Below, piece by piece: positions 1 to 8,212 of a stretch of DNA of 64,000 nucleotides; position 1 is the first letter of the stretch; each line of letters begins with the position of its first letter. The stretch comes from Terrabacter sp. Root181 (GTDB lineage Bacteria > Actinomycetota > Actinomycetes > Actinomycetales > Dermatophilaceae): assembly GCF_001428505.1 (NCBI RefSeq), contig NZ_LMHU01000008.1:326336-390335 (forward strand). The letters are read 5' to 3'. Below the pieces are notes generated by a model, which did no database searches, was not told where the DNA came from, and saw only the letters and a program-made list of their open reading frames with translations. The translations under genes were made by a program, and so were the position numbers.

Positions 1-322
1 CCACGGTCGCCGCCACGGTCATCGCGACGGTCGAAGGACGGACGGTCCTCACGACGCTGGAAACCACGGTCGCCGCGGTCGTCACGACGCTGGTAGCCAC
101 CACGGTCGCCGCCACGGTCGTCACGGCGGTCCGCGGGGCGCGCCACTCGCGGCCGCCGACGTGCGAGGAGCCCGACGAGGCCGGGCGGGAGGTCTTGGGA
201 CCGGAGAAGGAGGACGACTTCGGTCCACCCTGTCCGCGGTGTGGCTTCTTGGTCGCGCCGGACTTCTTCTCGGTGGACCAGCGGGCCTTCTTGGGCGCGC
301 CGGAGGAGGTGTGCTTGGGCAT
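1..322 (-). CDS. DEAD/DEAH-box RNA helicase, N-terminal low-complexity part (partial, apparent frameshift)
   Basis: This is the start of a gene that continues left of the window. From the ATG at 322 the protein begins MPKHTSSGAPKKARWSTEKK and runs through a Lys/Ser/Gly-rich segment to about position 150. Beyond that the sequence makes sense only in another frame, where it reads as RRDDRGGDRGG-type repeats, while the starting frame turns into a Val/Ala/Thr run. A missing nucleotide near 130-150 would join the two. Actinobacterial DEAD/DEAH-box helicases often have this kind of MPK...GAPKKARW start followed by a disordered RDDRGG tail before the helicase core. The core itself is outside the window, so the family call rests on the N-terminus only. 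The frameshift may be real or a sequencing error in a GC-rich repeat. Confidence 0.5.
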   Translation of the reverse strand, partial: MPKHTSSGAPKKARWSTEKKSGATKKPHRGQGGPKSSSFSGPKTSRPASSGSSHVGGREWRAPRTAVTTVAATVVATSVVTTAATVVSSVVRTVRPSTVAMTVAATV

Positions 323-612
323 TGCGTATTCAACTCTCTTGACTCGATGCAGACTTCGCCTCGAGCCGTGAGTCACACCACGACCATGCAGACGAGCCTC
401 AGGCGCAGCATTGTCTGCGCCCCATGTGTACCGGTGCCCGGCATCTGTGCCGTCCGGTTTTCGGATCCGCTCCGCGTCGGTGCCGGGCCGCGCCGTCTGC
501 GCGGTCTTCCGGTAGGGGTGTCACCCCGTCGGACGAGCCTGCCCGCCGGGCATCCCCGGCGCCATCTCTTCCGTCGTGATCCGAGGAGACCTCGGAGTCG
601 GATTTCCTGAGT

Positions 613-981
613 CTACCAGCGACGCAGCCGGCCCCGGACCACGAGCACGGTCGCCCCGACCGCGACGCCGACGAGGTCGACCACCGCGTCCCACGCGTCG
701 CCCGAGCGTCCCGGGAGCAGGAAGTGCTGGACGAGCTCGCTCAGCGGGGCGTGGATCGCGAAGACCACGACGGCGGTGCGCACCGACCCGAGAGCCCGCC
801 CCACGGCATACGTCGGCACGGCGAAGACGAGCAGGTGGACGACCTTGTCGGTCCAGCTCACGGGCCCCTCGACGGTGACGACCGGCCAGTAGAGGACGAG
901 CAGCTGCACCACGACCGCGGCGACGGCCAGACCCACGACGTGGCGCGAGGCAGGGGCGGACCGTCGCGGGAGGCTCGTCAT
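613..981 (-). CDS. VanZ-like membrane protein
   Basis: A 122-residue integral membrane protein starting MTSLPRRSAPASR at 981. Hydrophobic segments lie at about residues 15-35, 45-60, 65-85 and 95-115. The order of a short TM, a K-V-V-H-L-x-x-F segment, and an E-x-x-Q-x-F segment followed by a D-x-x-x-D-x-x-G region is typical of the VanZ family. VanZ was named from glycopeptide-resistance clusters, but most chromosomal members have no proven role, and no resistance genes are near. The open frame extends upstream to 1215, but that part is antisense to the next gene, so the ATG at 981 is preferred. It is transcribed divergently from the SIMPL gene. Confidence 0.7.
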   Translation of the reverse strand: MTSLPRRSAPASRHVVGLAVAAVVVQLLVLYWPVVTVEGPVSWTDKVVHLLVFAVPTYAVGRALGSVRTAVVVFAIHAPLSELVQHFLLPGRSGDAWDAVVDLVGVAVGATVLVVRGRLRRW

Positions 982-1050
982 GGGACGGCAGTCTAGGTAG
1001 GTTGCGAGAGGGCCCAGAACCCCTCCCCGGGCCGCGACGAGAGGACGCCC

Positions 1051-1671
1051 ATGGGCAAGCGCACGGTCACCGTCAACGGCAGCGGTCGGGCCTCGGTCTC
1101 CCCCGACGTCGTGCGGCTCGACCTGCGCGTCGGGCACGACGCCGGTGACGTCGCGGCGGCCCTTGCCGGCGCGGCCGAGGGCATCACGAAGGTCGGGGCC
1201 GTCGTGCGCGACCACGGCGTCGCCGATGCCGACATCCGCACGCTCGACGCGGGGGTCAACCAGCGCTGGGACAACACCGGCACGGCGGTCGGGTTCCAGG
1301 CGCAGCAGCGCCTGGCCGTGACGGTCCGCCGCCTCGAGTCGGTGGGCGAGATCCTCGAGGCCGCGGCGTCCGCCGTCGGCAACGCGCTGCTCGTCGACCA
1401 GGTGCGCCTCGACGTGTCCGACCGCAGCGACGGGCTGCGCCGGGCTCGCGACGCCGCGTTCGCCGACGCCCGCGACAAGGCGGAGCAGTATGCCGTCCTC
1501 TCCGGCGCGCAGCTCGGTGCGGTCCTCGGCGTGGCCGAGGCGGGTGCGATTCCGGTCCAGCGCCGCGAGATGAAGCTCATGGCCGCGTCGATGGACGCCG
1601 GAGGGATGCCCGTCGAGGGCGGTGACCTCGACCTCGGGGCCTCCGTCACGGTCACCTGGGAACTGCGCTGA
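1051..1671 (+). CDS. SIMPL domain protein (DUF541)
   Basis: 206 residues. It opens with the family signature, a beta strand reading TVTVNGSGRASVSPD followed by an alternating strand-helix pattern, and ends in the typical strand ASVTVTWEL. The SIMPL/DUF541 family is found in bacteria as periplasmic or cytosolic oligomers of poorly known function. I see no signal peptide here, so this copy is probably cytoplasmic. The ATG at 1051 follows a GAGAGGA ribosome-binding site. It lies 39 nt upstream of the thioredoxin gene and may share its transcript. Confidence 0.8.
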   Translation: MGKRTVTVNGSGRASVSPDVVRLDLRVGHDAGDVAAALAGAAEGITKVGAVVRDHGVADADIRTLDAGVNQRWDNTGTAVGFQAQQRLAVTVRRLESVGEILEAAASAVGNALLVDQVRLDVSDRSDGLRRARDAAFADARDKAEQYAVLSGAQLGAVLGVAEAGAIPVQRREMKLMAASMDAGGMPVEGGDLDLGASVTVTWELR

Positions 1672-1710
1672 GGGCGGAATACCTGCCGCACACGATCCGT
1701 TGGGAGAGAC

Positions 1711-2112
1711 ATGGCTACCACTGACCTGACCGCGCAGTCCTTCGAGAAGACCGTTCTCGACAACGACATCGTCCTGGTCGACTTCTGGGCGTCCTGGTGC
1801 GGCCCGTGTCGACAGTTCGCCCCGGTCTACGACGCCGCCTCACAGGCCGGTGACAACGAGGGCATCGTGTTCGGCAAGGTCGACACGGAGGCCGAGCAGT
1901 CGCTGGCGTCGGCGGCCAACATCACCTCGATCCCGACCCTGATGGCCTTCAAGGAGGGCGTGCTCGTCTTCGCCCAGCCCGGCGCACTGCCGCAGTCGGC
2001 GCTCCAGGACGTCATCGAGCAGGTCAAGAACCTCGACATGGCCCCGATCAAGGAGCAGATGGCGGCCGAGGCTGCCGGCGCCGCCGCGACCGACGCGTCC
2101 GGGCAGGCCTGA
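1711..2112 (+). CDS. Thioredoxin
   Basis: 133 residues with the full thioredoxin fold signature: VDFWASWCGPC at residues 23-33 (redox cysteines 30 and 33), and the cis-proline segment TSIPTLMAFKEG. It reduces protein disulphides in the cytosol using electrons from thioredoxin reductase. A C-terminal extension of about 25 residues rich in Ala (KEQMAAEAAGAAATDASG) follows the fold. The GGGAGAG ribosome-binding site is 6-7 nt from the ATG. Only 4 nt separate its stop from the following YccF gene, so the two are co-transcribed. Confidence 0.93.
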   Translation: MATTDLTAQSFEKTVLDNDIVLVDFWASWCGPCRQFAPVYDAASQAGDNEGIVFGKVDTEAEQSLASAANITSIPTLMAFKEGVLVFAQPGALPQSALQDVIEQVKNLDMAPIKEQMAAEAAGAAATDASGQA

Positions 2113-2116
2113 GTCC

Positions 2117-2578
2117 TTGCGGCTTCTCCTCAACGTCGTCTGGGTCGTCTTCGGCGGCTTCTGGCTCTGGCTGCTGTACCTGCTGGCCGGGGTCGTCGCG
2201 TGCGTGACGATCATCGGCATCCCGTTGGGGCTGGCCGCGTTCCGCATCGGGTGGTTCGCGCTGTGGCCGTTCGGCCGCACCGTCGTGGACCACCCGGCCG
2301 CCGGGGCCGCCTCGACGCTGGGCAACGTCCTCTGGGTCATCTTCTTCGGCTGGTGGCTCGCGCTCGGGCACGTAACGACGGCCATCGCCCAGGCGGTGAC
2401 GATCGTCGGGATCCCGCTGGCCCTCGGCAACCTCAAGCTGATCCCGGTCTCGCTCTTCCCGCTCGGCAAGCGGATCGTCCCCGTCGAGGGCGGGTCGTAC
2501 TCCGCGTTCGGGCCCGACCTCATCGGTCCGGGACGCACCGGCGGTGCCCCCGGCAACGAGGACCTGCGCCTGCGCTGA
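2117..2578 (+). CDS. YccF-family inner membrane protein
   Basis: 153 residues starting with TTG just after the thioredoxin stop. Two copies of the YccF domain are visible: a motif W(V/I)xFxGxWL...VTIIGIPLG at about residues 9-40 and its repeat WVIFFGWWLALGH...VTIVGIPLA at about 75-105. Each is followed by a L-x-P-F/L-G-(R/K) turn. YccF proteins are small inner membrane proteins of unknown function. The C-terminal 30 residues are Gly/Pro-rich and probably disordered. The TTG start is supported only by operon spacing, and no strong ribosome-binding site is visible. Confidence 0.8.
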   Translation: MRLLLNVVWVVFGGFWLWLLYLLAGVVACVTIIGIPLGLAAFRIGWFALWPFGRTVVDHPAAGAASTLGNVLWVIFFGWWLALGHVTTAIAQAVTIVGIPLALGNLKLIPVSLFPLGKRIVPVEGGSYSAFGPDLIGPGRTGGAPGNEDLRLR

Positions 2579-2612
2579 CGGACCGCGGGACTGCACCGCA
2601 CACGGCATACGC

Positions 2613-2646
2613 GAAGAGGGCGCCCCGCGAACGGGGCGCCCTCTTC
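2613..2646. terminator. Bidirectional hairpin terminator
   Basis: A perfect 15-bp stem (arms 2613-2627 and 2632-2646) closes a CGAA tetraloop. It lies between the YccF gene (plus) and the 3' end of tmRNA (minus), so it can stop transcription from both sides. It has no U-tract, as is usual in high-GC actinobacteria. Confidence 0.8.
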
Positions 2647-2684
2647 GTGCTGACAGCGACAGCGTGACGTGGCCACCACGTGAG

Positions 2685-3051
2685 TGGTGGAGGTGGCGGG
2701 AATTGAACCCGCGTCCGATGACGAGAAACCAGGGCTTCTCCGGGTGCAGTGCGCTATGGCTTTTCTCGGCCCCAGGGCTCGCACGCACACGTCCCCTGAC
2801 AGGCCCAGTTGAGTAAGAGTCCCGCGCAGCCCCCCAACATGACTGCGCAGCAAGTTTCCTAGCTGATGCCAGGCACTGAGTCGGAAACTAGCTCAGGCTG
2901 ACAGACTTCGAGGCTCGCTCAGGCGGCGAGGGCGAAGTCGGTGCGCTTGGAATTGGCACCTATTGTTTTGCAAGGAGCGTTTACGAGATAACCCTGCATC
3001 CTCGACCCGCTTCCCCTGATATGTCGACCACCGTCGAAACCGATCACCCCC
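2685..3051 (-). ncRNA. ssrA: tmRNA (ssrA)
   Basis: About 367 nt. The 5' end GGGGGTGATCGGTTTCGACG pairs with the 3' acceptor strand CACCTCC, giving seven pairs including one G-U, and an ACCA tail ends at 2685. The T-arm GGTTCAATTCC near the 3' end is intact. The internal reading frame encodes the tag A-NSKRTDFALAA followed by TGA. The resume Ala is GCC in the sequence GGTGCCAATTCC. The tag marks stalled peptides for Clp proteolysis. Its partner SmpB is encoded at 11418-11891. A TTGACA-like box lies about 30 nt upstream of the 5' end. Confidence 0.96.
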
Positions 3052-3262
3052 ATGAGGGGTGTCCACGTCACGCTGTTGACTTGTCAAGCTGCCCTGCTCT
3101 CCACCGAGGTGGAGTCCACAGTATGCAGGAGGAACGTTCTGGCGGTCCAAGCCATTCCCGTCTCGGATGGGAACACCCCGCTCTGGCGTGACGAGCCCGC
3201 CACTAGGCTGCCGACGTGGTCGACGCGGACCACACGAGTCGCCCCCGCACCCTGGAGGTCCG

Positions 3263-6200
3263 ATGTTCCGCAAGGTTCTCGTCGCCAACCGAGGCGAGAT
3301 CGCCGTCCGAGCCTTCCGGGCCGCGACCGAGCTCGGCGCCCGCACGGTCGCCGTCTTCCCCTACGAGGACCGCAAGAGCGAGCACCGGCTCAAGGCCGAC
3401 GAGGCCTACCAGATCGGCGAGGAGGGCCACCCGGTCCGGGCCTACCTCGACCACGAGGCCATCGTGGCCCAGGCCGTCGAGGCCGGTGCCGACGCGATCT
3501 ACCCCGGCTACGGCTTCCTCTCCGAGAACCCCCTCCTCGCCGAGGCGTGCGACGCGGCCGGCATCACCTTCATCGGCCCACCCGCCTCGGTGCTCCACCT
3601 CACCGGCAACAAGGCCCGCGCCATCGCGGCCGCGCGCGACGCCGGCCTGCCGACGCTGCGCGGCTCCGAGCCCGGCACCGACCTCGACACCCTCGCGTCC
3701 GCGGCCGAGGACATCGGCTTCCCGGTCTTCGTCAAGGCGGTGAGCGGTGGCGGTGGCCGTGGCATGCGCCGCGTCGAGGCGCGCGAGGGCCTGCGGGACG
3801 CGCTCGAGGCCGCCCAGCGCGAGGCCGAGTCGGCGTTCGGCGACCCGACCCTCTACCTCGAGGAGGCCGTGGTCAACCCGCGGCACATCGAGGTCCAGGT
3901 GCTCGCCGACAGCACGGGTGAGGTCGTCCACCTCTACGAGCGCGACTGCTCGCTCCAGCGACGCCACCAGAAAGTCGTCGAGATCGCCCCGGCGCCCAAC
4001 CTCGACGCGGCCACCCGCGAGAGCATGTGCGCCGACGCCGTCGAGTTCGCCCGCTCGATCGGCTACGTCAACGCCGGCACCGTCGAGTTCCTCCTCGGTG
4101 AGGACGGCCGCTACGTCTTCATCGAGATGAACCCGCGCATCCAGGTCGAGCACACCGTGACCGAGGAGGTCACGGACATCGACCTCGTCGTCATGCAGAT
4201 GCAGATCGCGGCAGGCGACACCTTCGCGTCGATGGGCCTGCGCCAGGACGACATCCGGACCAAGGGCTTCGCGATGCAGTGCCGGATCACGACCGAGGAC
4301 CCCGCCAACGGGTTCCGTCCCGATGCCGGCACCATCACGGTCTACCGCTCGGCCGGCGGCAGCGGCGTGCGGCTCGACGGTGGCACCGTCTTCGTCGGCG
4401 CCGAGATCAGCGCTCACTTCGACTCGATGCTCGTCAAGCTCACGTGCCGCGGCATGACCTTCCCGATCGCCGTCCGTCGGGCCCAGCGCGCGCTCGCGGA
4501 GTTCCGCATCCGCGGCGTCTCGACCAACATCCCCTTCCTCGAGGCGGTGCTCGGCGACCCGGTCTTCCAGGAGGGCCTCGCGACGACCTCGTTCATCGAC
4601 GAGCGACCCGAGCTGCTCTCGGCGCGCATCAGCGCCGACCGCGCGACGAAGCTGCTCAGCTACCTCGCCGACGTCACCGTCAACCAGCCCAACGGGCCGG
4701 TGACCACGCGGATCCGCCCACGCACCAAGCTCCCCCCGCTCCCGGATGCGCCCCTGCCGCCAGGTGCCCGAGACCGTCTCGTCGCCGACGGTCCGGCCGC
4801 CTTCGCGAGAGCGCTGCGCGAGGCGAACGACGTCGCCGTCACCGACACGACCTTCCGCGACGCGCACCAGTCGCTCCTCGCGACCCGCATGCGCACCCGC
4901 GACCTGCTCCATGTCGCGAAGCACGTCTCGCACCTGACGCCGCAGCTGCTCTCGATGGAGGCCTGGGGCGGCGCGACCTACGACGTCGCCCTCCGCTTCC
5001 TCGCCGAGGACCCGTGGGAGCGCCTGGCCGCGCTGCGCGAGGCGATGCCCAACATCCCGCTCCAGATGCTGCTGCGCGGCCGCAACACCGTCGGCTACAC
5101 CCCCTATCCGACCGCGGTCACCGACGCCTTCGTGCGCGAGGCCGCGTCGACGGGGCTCGACGTCTTCCGCATCTTCGACTCGCTCAACGACGTGTCGCAG
5201 ATGCGCCCTGCCGTCGAGGCCGTGCTCGAGACCGGGACCGCGGTCGCCGAGGTGGCGCTCTGCTACACGGGCAACCTCATGTCGCCGGGCGAGAGGCTCT
5301 ACACCCTCGACTACTACCTCCGCCTCGCCGAGCAGATCGTCGACACGGGTGCCCACGTCCTCGCCATCAAGGACATGGCGGGGCTGCTGCGGGCCCCCGC
5401 CGCGTCGCGGCTCGTCCGGGCCCTGCGGGAGCGCTTCGACCTCCCGGTGCACCTGCACACCCACGACACGGCAGGCGGACAGATCGGCACGCTGCTCGCG
5501 GCCATCGACGCCGGGGTCGACGCCGTCGACGCGGCGACCGCGACGATGGCGGGCACGACGAGCCAGCCCTCCCTCTCGGCCCTCGTCGCTGCGACCGACG
5601 ACACCGACCGGCCCACCGGCCTCGACATCGAGAACGTCTTCGCCCTCGAGCCCTACTGGGAGGCCGTGCGCCACCTCTACCGCCCCTTCGAGTCGGGCCT
5701 CGACTCCCCCACGGGTCGGGTCTACTTCCACGAGATCCCCGGTGGGCAGCTGAGCAACCTGCGCCAGCAGGCGATCGCTCTCGGTCTCGGCGACCGCTTC
5801 GAGGCCATCGAGGACATGTATGCCGCGGCGAACCGGATCCTCGGCAACGTCGTCAAGGTGACGCCGAGCTCCAAGGTCGTCGGAGACCTCGCCCTGGCGC
5901 TCGTCGGTGCCGGCGCCGACCCGAAGGACTTCGAGGACGACCCGCAGCGCTACGACATCCCCGACTCGGTCATCGGCTTCCTCAACGGTGAGCTCGGCGA
6001 CCCGCCCGGCGGGTGGCCCGAGCCGTTCCGCACGAAGGCACTGGCCGGCCGCCAGTCGAAGCCGCGGCTGACCGAGCTGACGGCCGAGCAGGAGTCCGAT
6101 CTCGGCACGGCCCCCCGACGCACCCTCAACCAGCTGCTCTTCCCGGGGCCGACGAAGGAGTTCGAGACCTCGCGCGAGTCCTACGGCGACCTGTCGGTGC

Positions 6201-6637
6201 TGGGGACGGTCGAGTTCCTCCACGGTCTCGAGGCGGGTGAGGAGTACGAGGTCGAGATCGAGCCGGGCAAGCGCCTCATCCTCGGCGTCCAGTCCATCGG
6301 TGAGGCCGACTCCAAGGGCATGCGCACCGTCATGTGCACCCTCAACGGCCAGTTCCGCCCGATCACCGTGCGCGACCGCTCGGTCGAGGCCGACGTCAAG
6401 TCCGCCGAGAAGGCCGACCCCGGAGCCAAGGGCCAGGTCGCGGCCCCCTTCGCCGGCGTCGTCACCCTCGCCGTGGCCGAGGGCGACACCGTCGAGGCCG
6501 GCGGGGTCGTCGCGACGATCGAGGCCATGAAGATGGAGGCCAACATCACGAGCCCCGCCGGTGGCACCGTCTCGCGGGTGGCCATCGGCGCCCACCAGCA
6601 GGTCGAGGGTGGCGACCTGCTCGTCGTCATCGGCTGA
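3263..6637 (+). CDS. pyc: Pyruvate carboxylase
   Basis: 1124 residues, the usual length for the single-chain enzyme. It makes oxaloacetate from pyruvate, bicarbonate and ATP, refilling the TCA cycle. The N-terminal biotin carboxylase opens with MFRKVLVANRGEIAVRAFRA and has the ATP-grasp glycine loop GGGGRGMR and the EMNPRIQVEHTVTE signature. The carboxyltransferase domain starts near residue 520 (VTDTTFRDAHQSLLATRMR). The C-terminal biotinyl domain carries EAMKMEA with the biotin lysine at residue 1090. The ATG at 3263 is preceded by GGAGG. The frame is open further upstream, but that part shows no homology. It appears to be a single-gene transcript. Confidence 0.97.
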   Translation: MFRKVLVANRGEIAVRAFRAATELGARTVAVFPYEDRKSEHRLKADEAYQIGEEGHPVRAYLDHEAIVAQAVEAGADAIYPGYGFLSENPLLAEACDAAGITFIGPPASVLHLTGNKARAIAAARDAGLPTLRGSEPGTDLDTLASAAEDIGFPVFVKAVSGGGGRGMRRVEAREGLRDALEAAQREAESAFGDPTLYLEEAVVNPRHIEVQVLADSTGEVVHLYERDCSLQRRHQKVVEIAPAPNLDAATRESMCADAVEFARSIGYVNAGTVEFLLGEDGRYVFIEMNPRIQVEHTVTEEVTDIDLVVMQMQIAAGDTFASMGLRQDDIRTKGFAMQCRITTEDPANGFRPDAGTITVYRSAGGSGVRLDGGTVFVGAEISAHFDSMLVKLTCRGMTFPIAVRRAQRALAEFRIRGVSTNIPFLEAVLGDPVFQEGLATTSFIDERPELLSARISADRATKLLSYLADVTVNQPNGPVTTRIRPRTKLPPLPDAPLPPGARDRLVADGPAAFARALREANDVAVTDTTFRDAHQSLLATRMRTRDLLHVAKHVSHLTPQLLSMEAWGGATYDVALRFLAEDPWERLAALREAMPNIPLQMLLRGRNTVGYTPYPTAVTDAFVREAASTGLDVFRIFDSLNDVSQMRPAVEAVLETGTAVAEVALCYTGNLMSPGERLYTLDYYLRLAEQIVDTGAHVLAIKDMAGLLRAPAASRLVRALRERFDLPVHLHTHDTAGGQIGTLLAAIDAGVDAVDAATATMAGTTSQPSLSALVAATDDTDRPTGLDIENVFALEPYWEAVRHLYRPFESGLDSPTGRVYFHEIPGGQLSNLRQQAIALGLGDRFEAIEDMYAAANRILGNVVKVTPSSKVVGDLALALVGAGADPKDFEDDPQRYDIPDSVIGFLNGELGDPPGGWPEPFRTKALAGRQSKPRLTELTAEQESDLGTAPRRTLNQLLFPGPTKEFETSRESYGDLSVLGTVEFLHGLEAGEEYEVEIEPGKRLILGVQSIGEADSKGMRTVMCTLNGQFRPITVRDRSVEADVKSAEKADPGAKGQVAAPFAGVVTLAVAEGDTVEAGGVVATIEAMKMEANITSPAGGTVSRVAIGAHQQVEGGDLLVVIG

Positions 6638-6696
6638 CGGCCGGGGGCCACCCGCCGCTAGGCTGGAGGTCTCGGGGCCGTCAGAGCTGGTGCGGC

Positions 6697-7305
6697 ATGA
6701 GTGGTGAGACAGGGCTGACCGAGCCGCCGGGTGTTCCCGGCGGCGGGGGTCGTCGCGGTCTCAGCCCCACCGGCTGGGCGGCCGTCACGGCGCTCGGGGC
6801 CGCAGGCATCACGGCGGCCGCGACGCTCGTGACCCACTTCCTCCCACCGTCGACGCCCCAGGCCGCAGTCGGTGCGTCGTCGGTCCTCGGGTCGCCGTCC
6901 GCGTCAGGACAGGGCGCGCTGGTCACGCCGGCACCCTCGCCGGTCCCGGCACCGAGGTCGGCGCTGATCGACCGGCTCACGGGCACCTGGTCCGGGCCCG
7001 CCCGGTACGGCTCCCAGCAGCTGACGATGACCCTCGTCGTCACCGCCGACTGTGCCGAGGGGCGTCGCTGCGGCACCCTGACGACCGACCTGCTCCCCTG
7101 CGTCGCCGACATCACGCTCGTCGGCATCAGCGACGGTCCGCAGTTCGACTTCGCGACGGGCTCCTACTCGCCTGACAGCTCACCGTCCTGCGAGCTGCGC
7201 CACGGCGGTGACTACTTCATCCTCGGGGACGACGTCCTCGCGTACCGCACGGGCTACGACGGCGGCAGGAGCGGCACGTTGCGTCGGGTGGGCCAGTCGT
7301 CCTGA
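6697..7305 (+). CDS. Membrane-anchored exported protein of unknown function
   Basis: 202 residues. A Gly/Pro-rich N-terminus is followed by one hydrophobic segment (about residues 25-45, WAAVTALGAAGITAAATLV) and then a Pro/Ser-rich linker. The outer domain begins at about residue 90 with LIDRLTGTWSGPARYG. Four cysteines in the outer domain (in DCAEGRRCG, LPCV and SCELR) could form disulphides. The T-G-x-W-x-G-x start and alternating strands recall small beta-barrel domains found at the outer ends of some actinobacterial receptor kinases, but no kinase is present. Its 3' end overlaps the convergent HxlR-peroxiredoxin gene by 52 bp. I assign no function. Confidence 0.6.
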   Translation: MSGETGLTEPPGVPGGGGRRGLSPTGWAAVTALGAAGITAAATLVTHFLPPSTPQAAVGASSVLGSPSASGQGALVTPAPSPVPAPRSALIDRLTGTWSGPARYGSQQLTMTLVVTADCAEGRRCGTLTTDLLPCVADITLVGISDGPQFDFATGSYSPDSSPSCELRHGGDYFILGDDVLAYRTGYDGGRSGTLRRVGQSS

Positions 7306-8159
7306 CCGAACCCGTCGGGCCGCCCGGCGATCTCGCGGACGAGCCGCAGCGCCTCCTCGACCGAGCCCGTGACGTCGGGGATCGGGAAGAGCGTGGCGCG
7401 CACCGTGCGGTCGCGGTCGACGACGAGCGTCTGCCGTTTGAGCCTCGTCGTGCCACCGGCCCGGAAGGTCGGCAGGCGCAGCGCCGTCGTCAGCTCGAGG
7501 TCGGCGTCGGAGAGCAGCGGGAAGCGTATGCCGTTCGCCGCCGCGAACGCGGCCTGCTCGCCGGGGCGCTGTGTCGAGACCCCGACGACGGAGGCGCCGA
7601 GGTCGGCGAACTCTGCGAGCCGGTCGCGGTAGGTGCAGGACTCCAGCGTGCAGCCGATGCCGCCGGGGATCTCCGCTGCACCCGGGAAGGCGTTGCCCGG
7701 GTAGCAGTAGACGACGGTGAGCGGCTCGTCGGAGACGGGGTCGAGCGCGTGCAGTCGCGGGACCTTCTCTCCGACCAGGGCGCCGACGCGGGCCGCCTCG
7801 TTGGAGTCCGCCGGAGCGCCGGCGTCAGGCTGCCCGTCACCGAGCAACCACGTGTCGCCGAACTCCTGCAGGGCGCCGAGCACCGGGAGCGCACCGCGGC
7901 CGAGGTCCGTGAGGACGTACTCGTGCCGGGGAGGTCGCTCGGAGTAGGCACGCCGCTCGAGCACGCCGTCGGCGACGAGGGCCTCGAGGCGTTGGGTGAG
8001 GACCTTCCGCGAGATGCCCGTCTCGGCGACGAGCTGCTCGAAGCGGGTGCGACCACCCGCGACGTCGCGCAGGACGAGAAGGCTCCACGGGTCACCCAGC
8101 ACGCCGACGGCATGGGCGATGCCGCACAGGTCTGCAGGGCTCGCGTGTCGCCTCGTCAT
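7254..8159 (-). CDS. HxlR-type regulator fused to a peroxiredoxin domain
   Basis: 301 residues in two parts. Residues 1-110 form a winged-helix HxlR DNA-binding domain with the N-terminal Cys typical of the family (DLCGIAHAVGVLGDPWSLLVLRD) and the wing ERPPRHEYVLTDLG. Residues about 145-290 form a thioredoxin-fold peroxiredoxin of the AhpC/TSA type, with YPGNAFPG and the Cys-containing active loop GCTLESCTYRD. HxlR proteins sense thiol stress and control nearby genes. Here the fused peroxidase could be the sensor itself. The divergent MFS gene 53 bp away is the likely target. Similar fusions occur in other actinobacteria. The function is inferred. Confidence 0.75.
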   Translation of the reverse strand: MTRRHASPADLCGIAHAVGVLGDPWSLLVLRDVAGGRTRFEQLVAETGISRKVLTQRLEALVADGVLERRAYSERPPRHEYVLTDLGRGALPVLGALQEFGDTWLLGDGQPDAGAPADSNEAARVGALVGEKVPRLHALDPVSDEPLTVVYCYPGNAFPGAAEIPGGIGCTLESCTYRDRLAEFADLGASVVGVSTQRPGEQAAFAAANGIRFPLLSDADLELTTALRLPTFRAGGTTRLKRQTLVVDRDRTVRATLFPIPDVTGSVEEALRLVREIAGRPDGFGQDDWPTRRNVPLLPPS

Positions 8160-8212
8160 GTCGTCATCCTAACCGCGTTCCCAAAAGAGACTGACTATGG
8201 TCTGATGTCGGG
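8160..8212. promoter_or_regulatory. Shared divergent promoter/operator region
   Basis: The 53 bp between the HxlR-peroxiredoxin gene (minus) and the MFS gene (plus) is clearly richer in A/T than its flanks and holds AGAC-N8-GTCT (8188-8203). With so little space, one regulator bound here could control both genes. The operator itself is a guess. Confidence 0.35.

Noticed and set aside
2117-2578. YccF gene as an extension of thioredoxin
   Set aside because: A stop (TGA) ends thioredoxin, and the frames differ. Both proteins have complete, separate families.
3203-6595. An 1130-codon open frame on the minus strand over pyc
   Set aside because: Antisense shadow of a fully conserved gene, with Glu/Arg/Val-rich nonsense composition.
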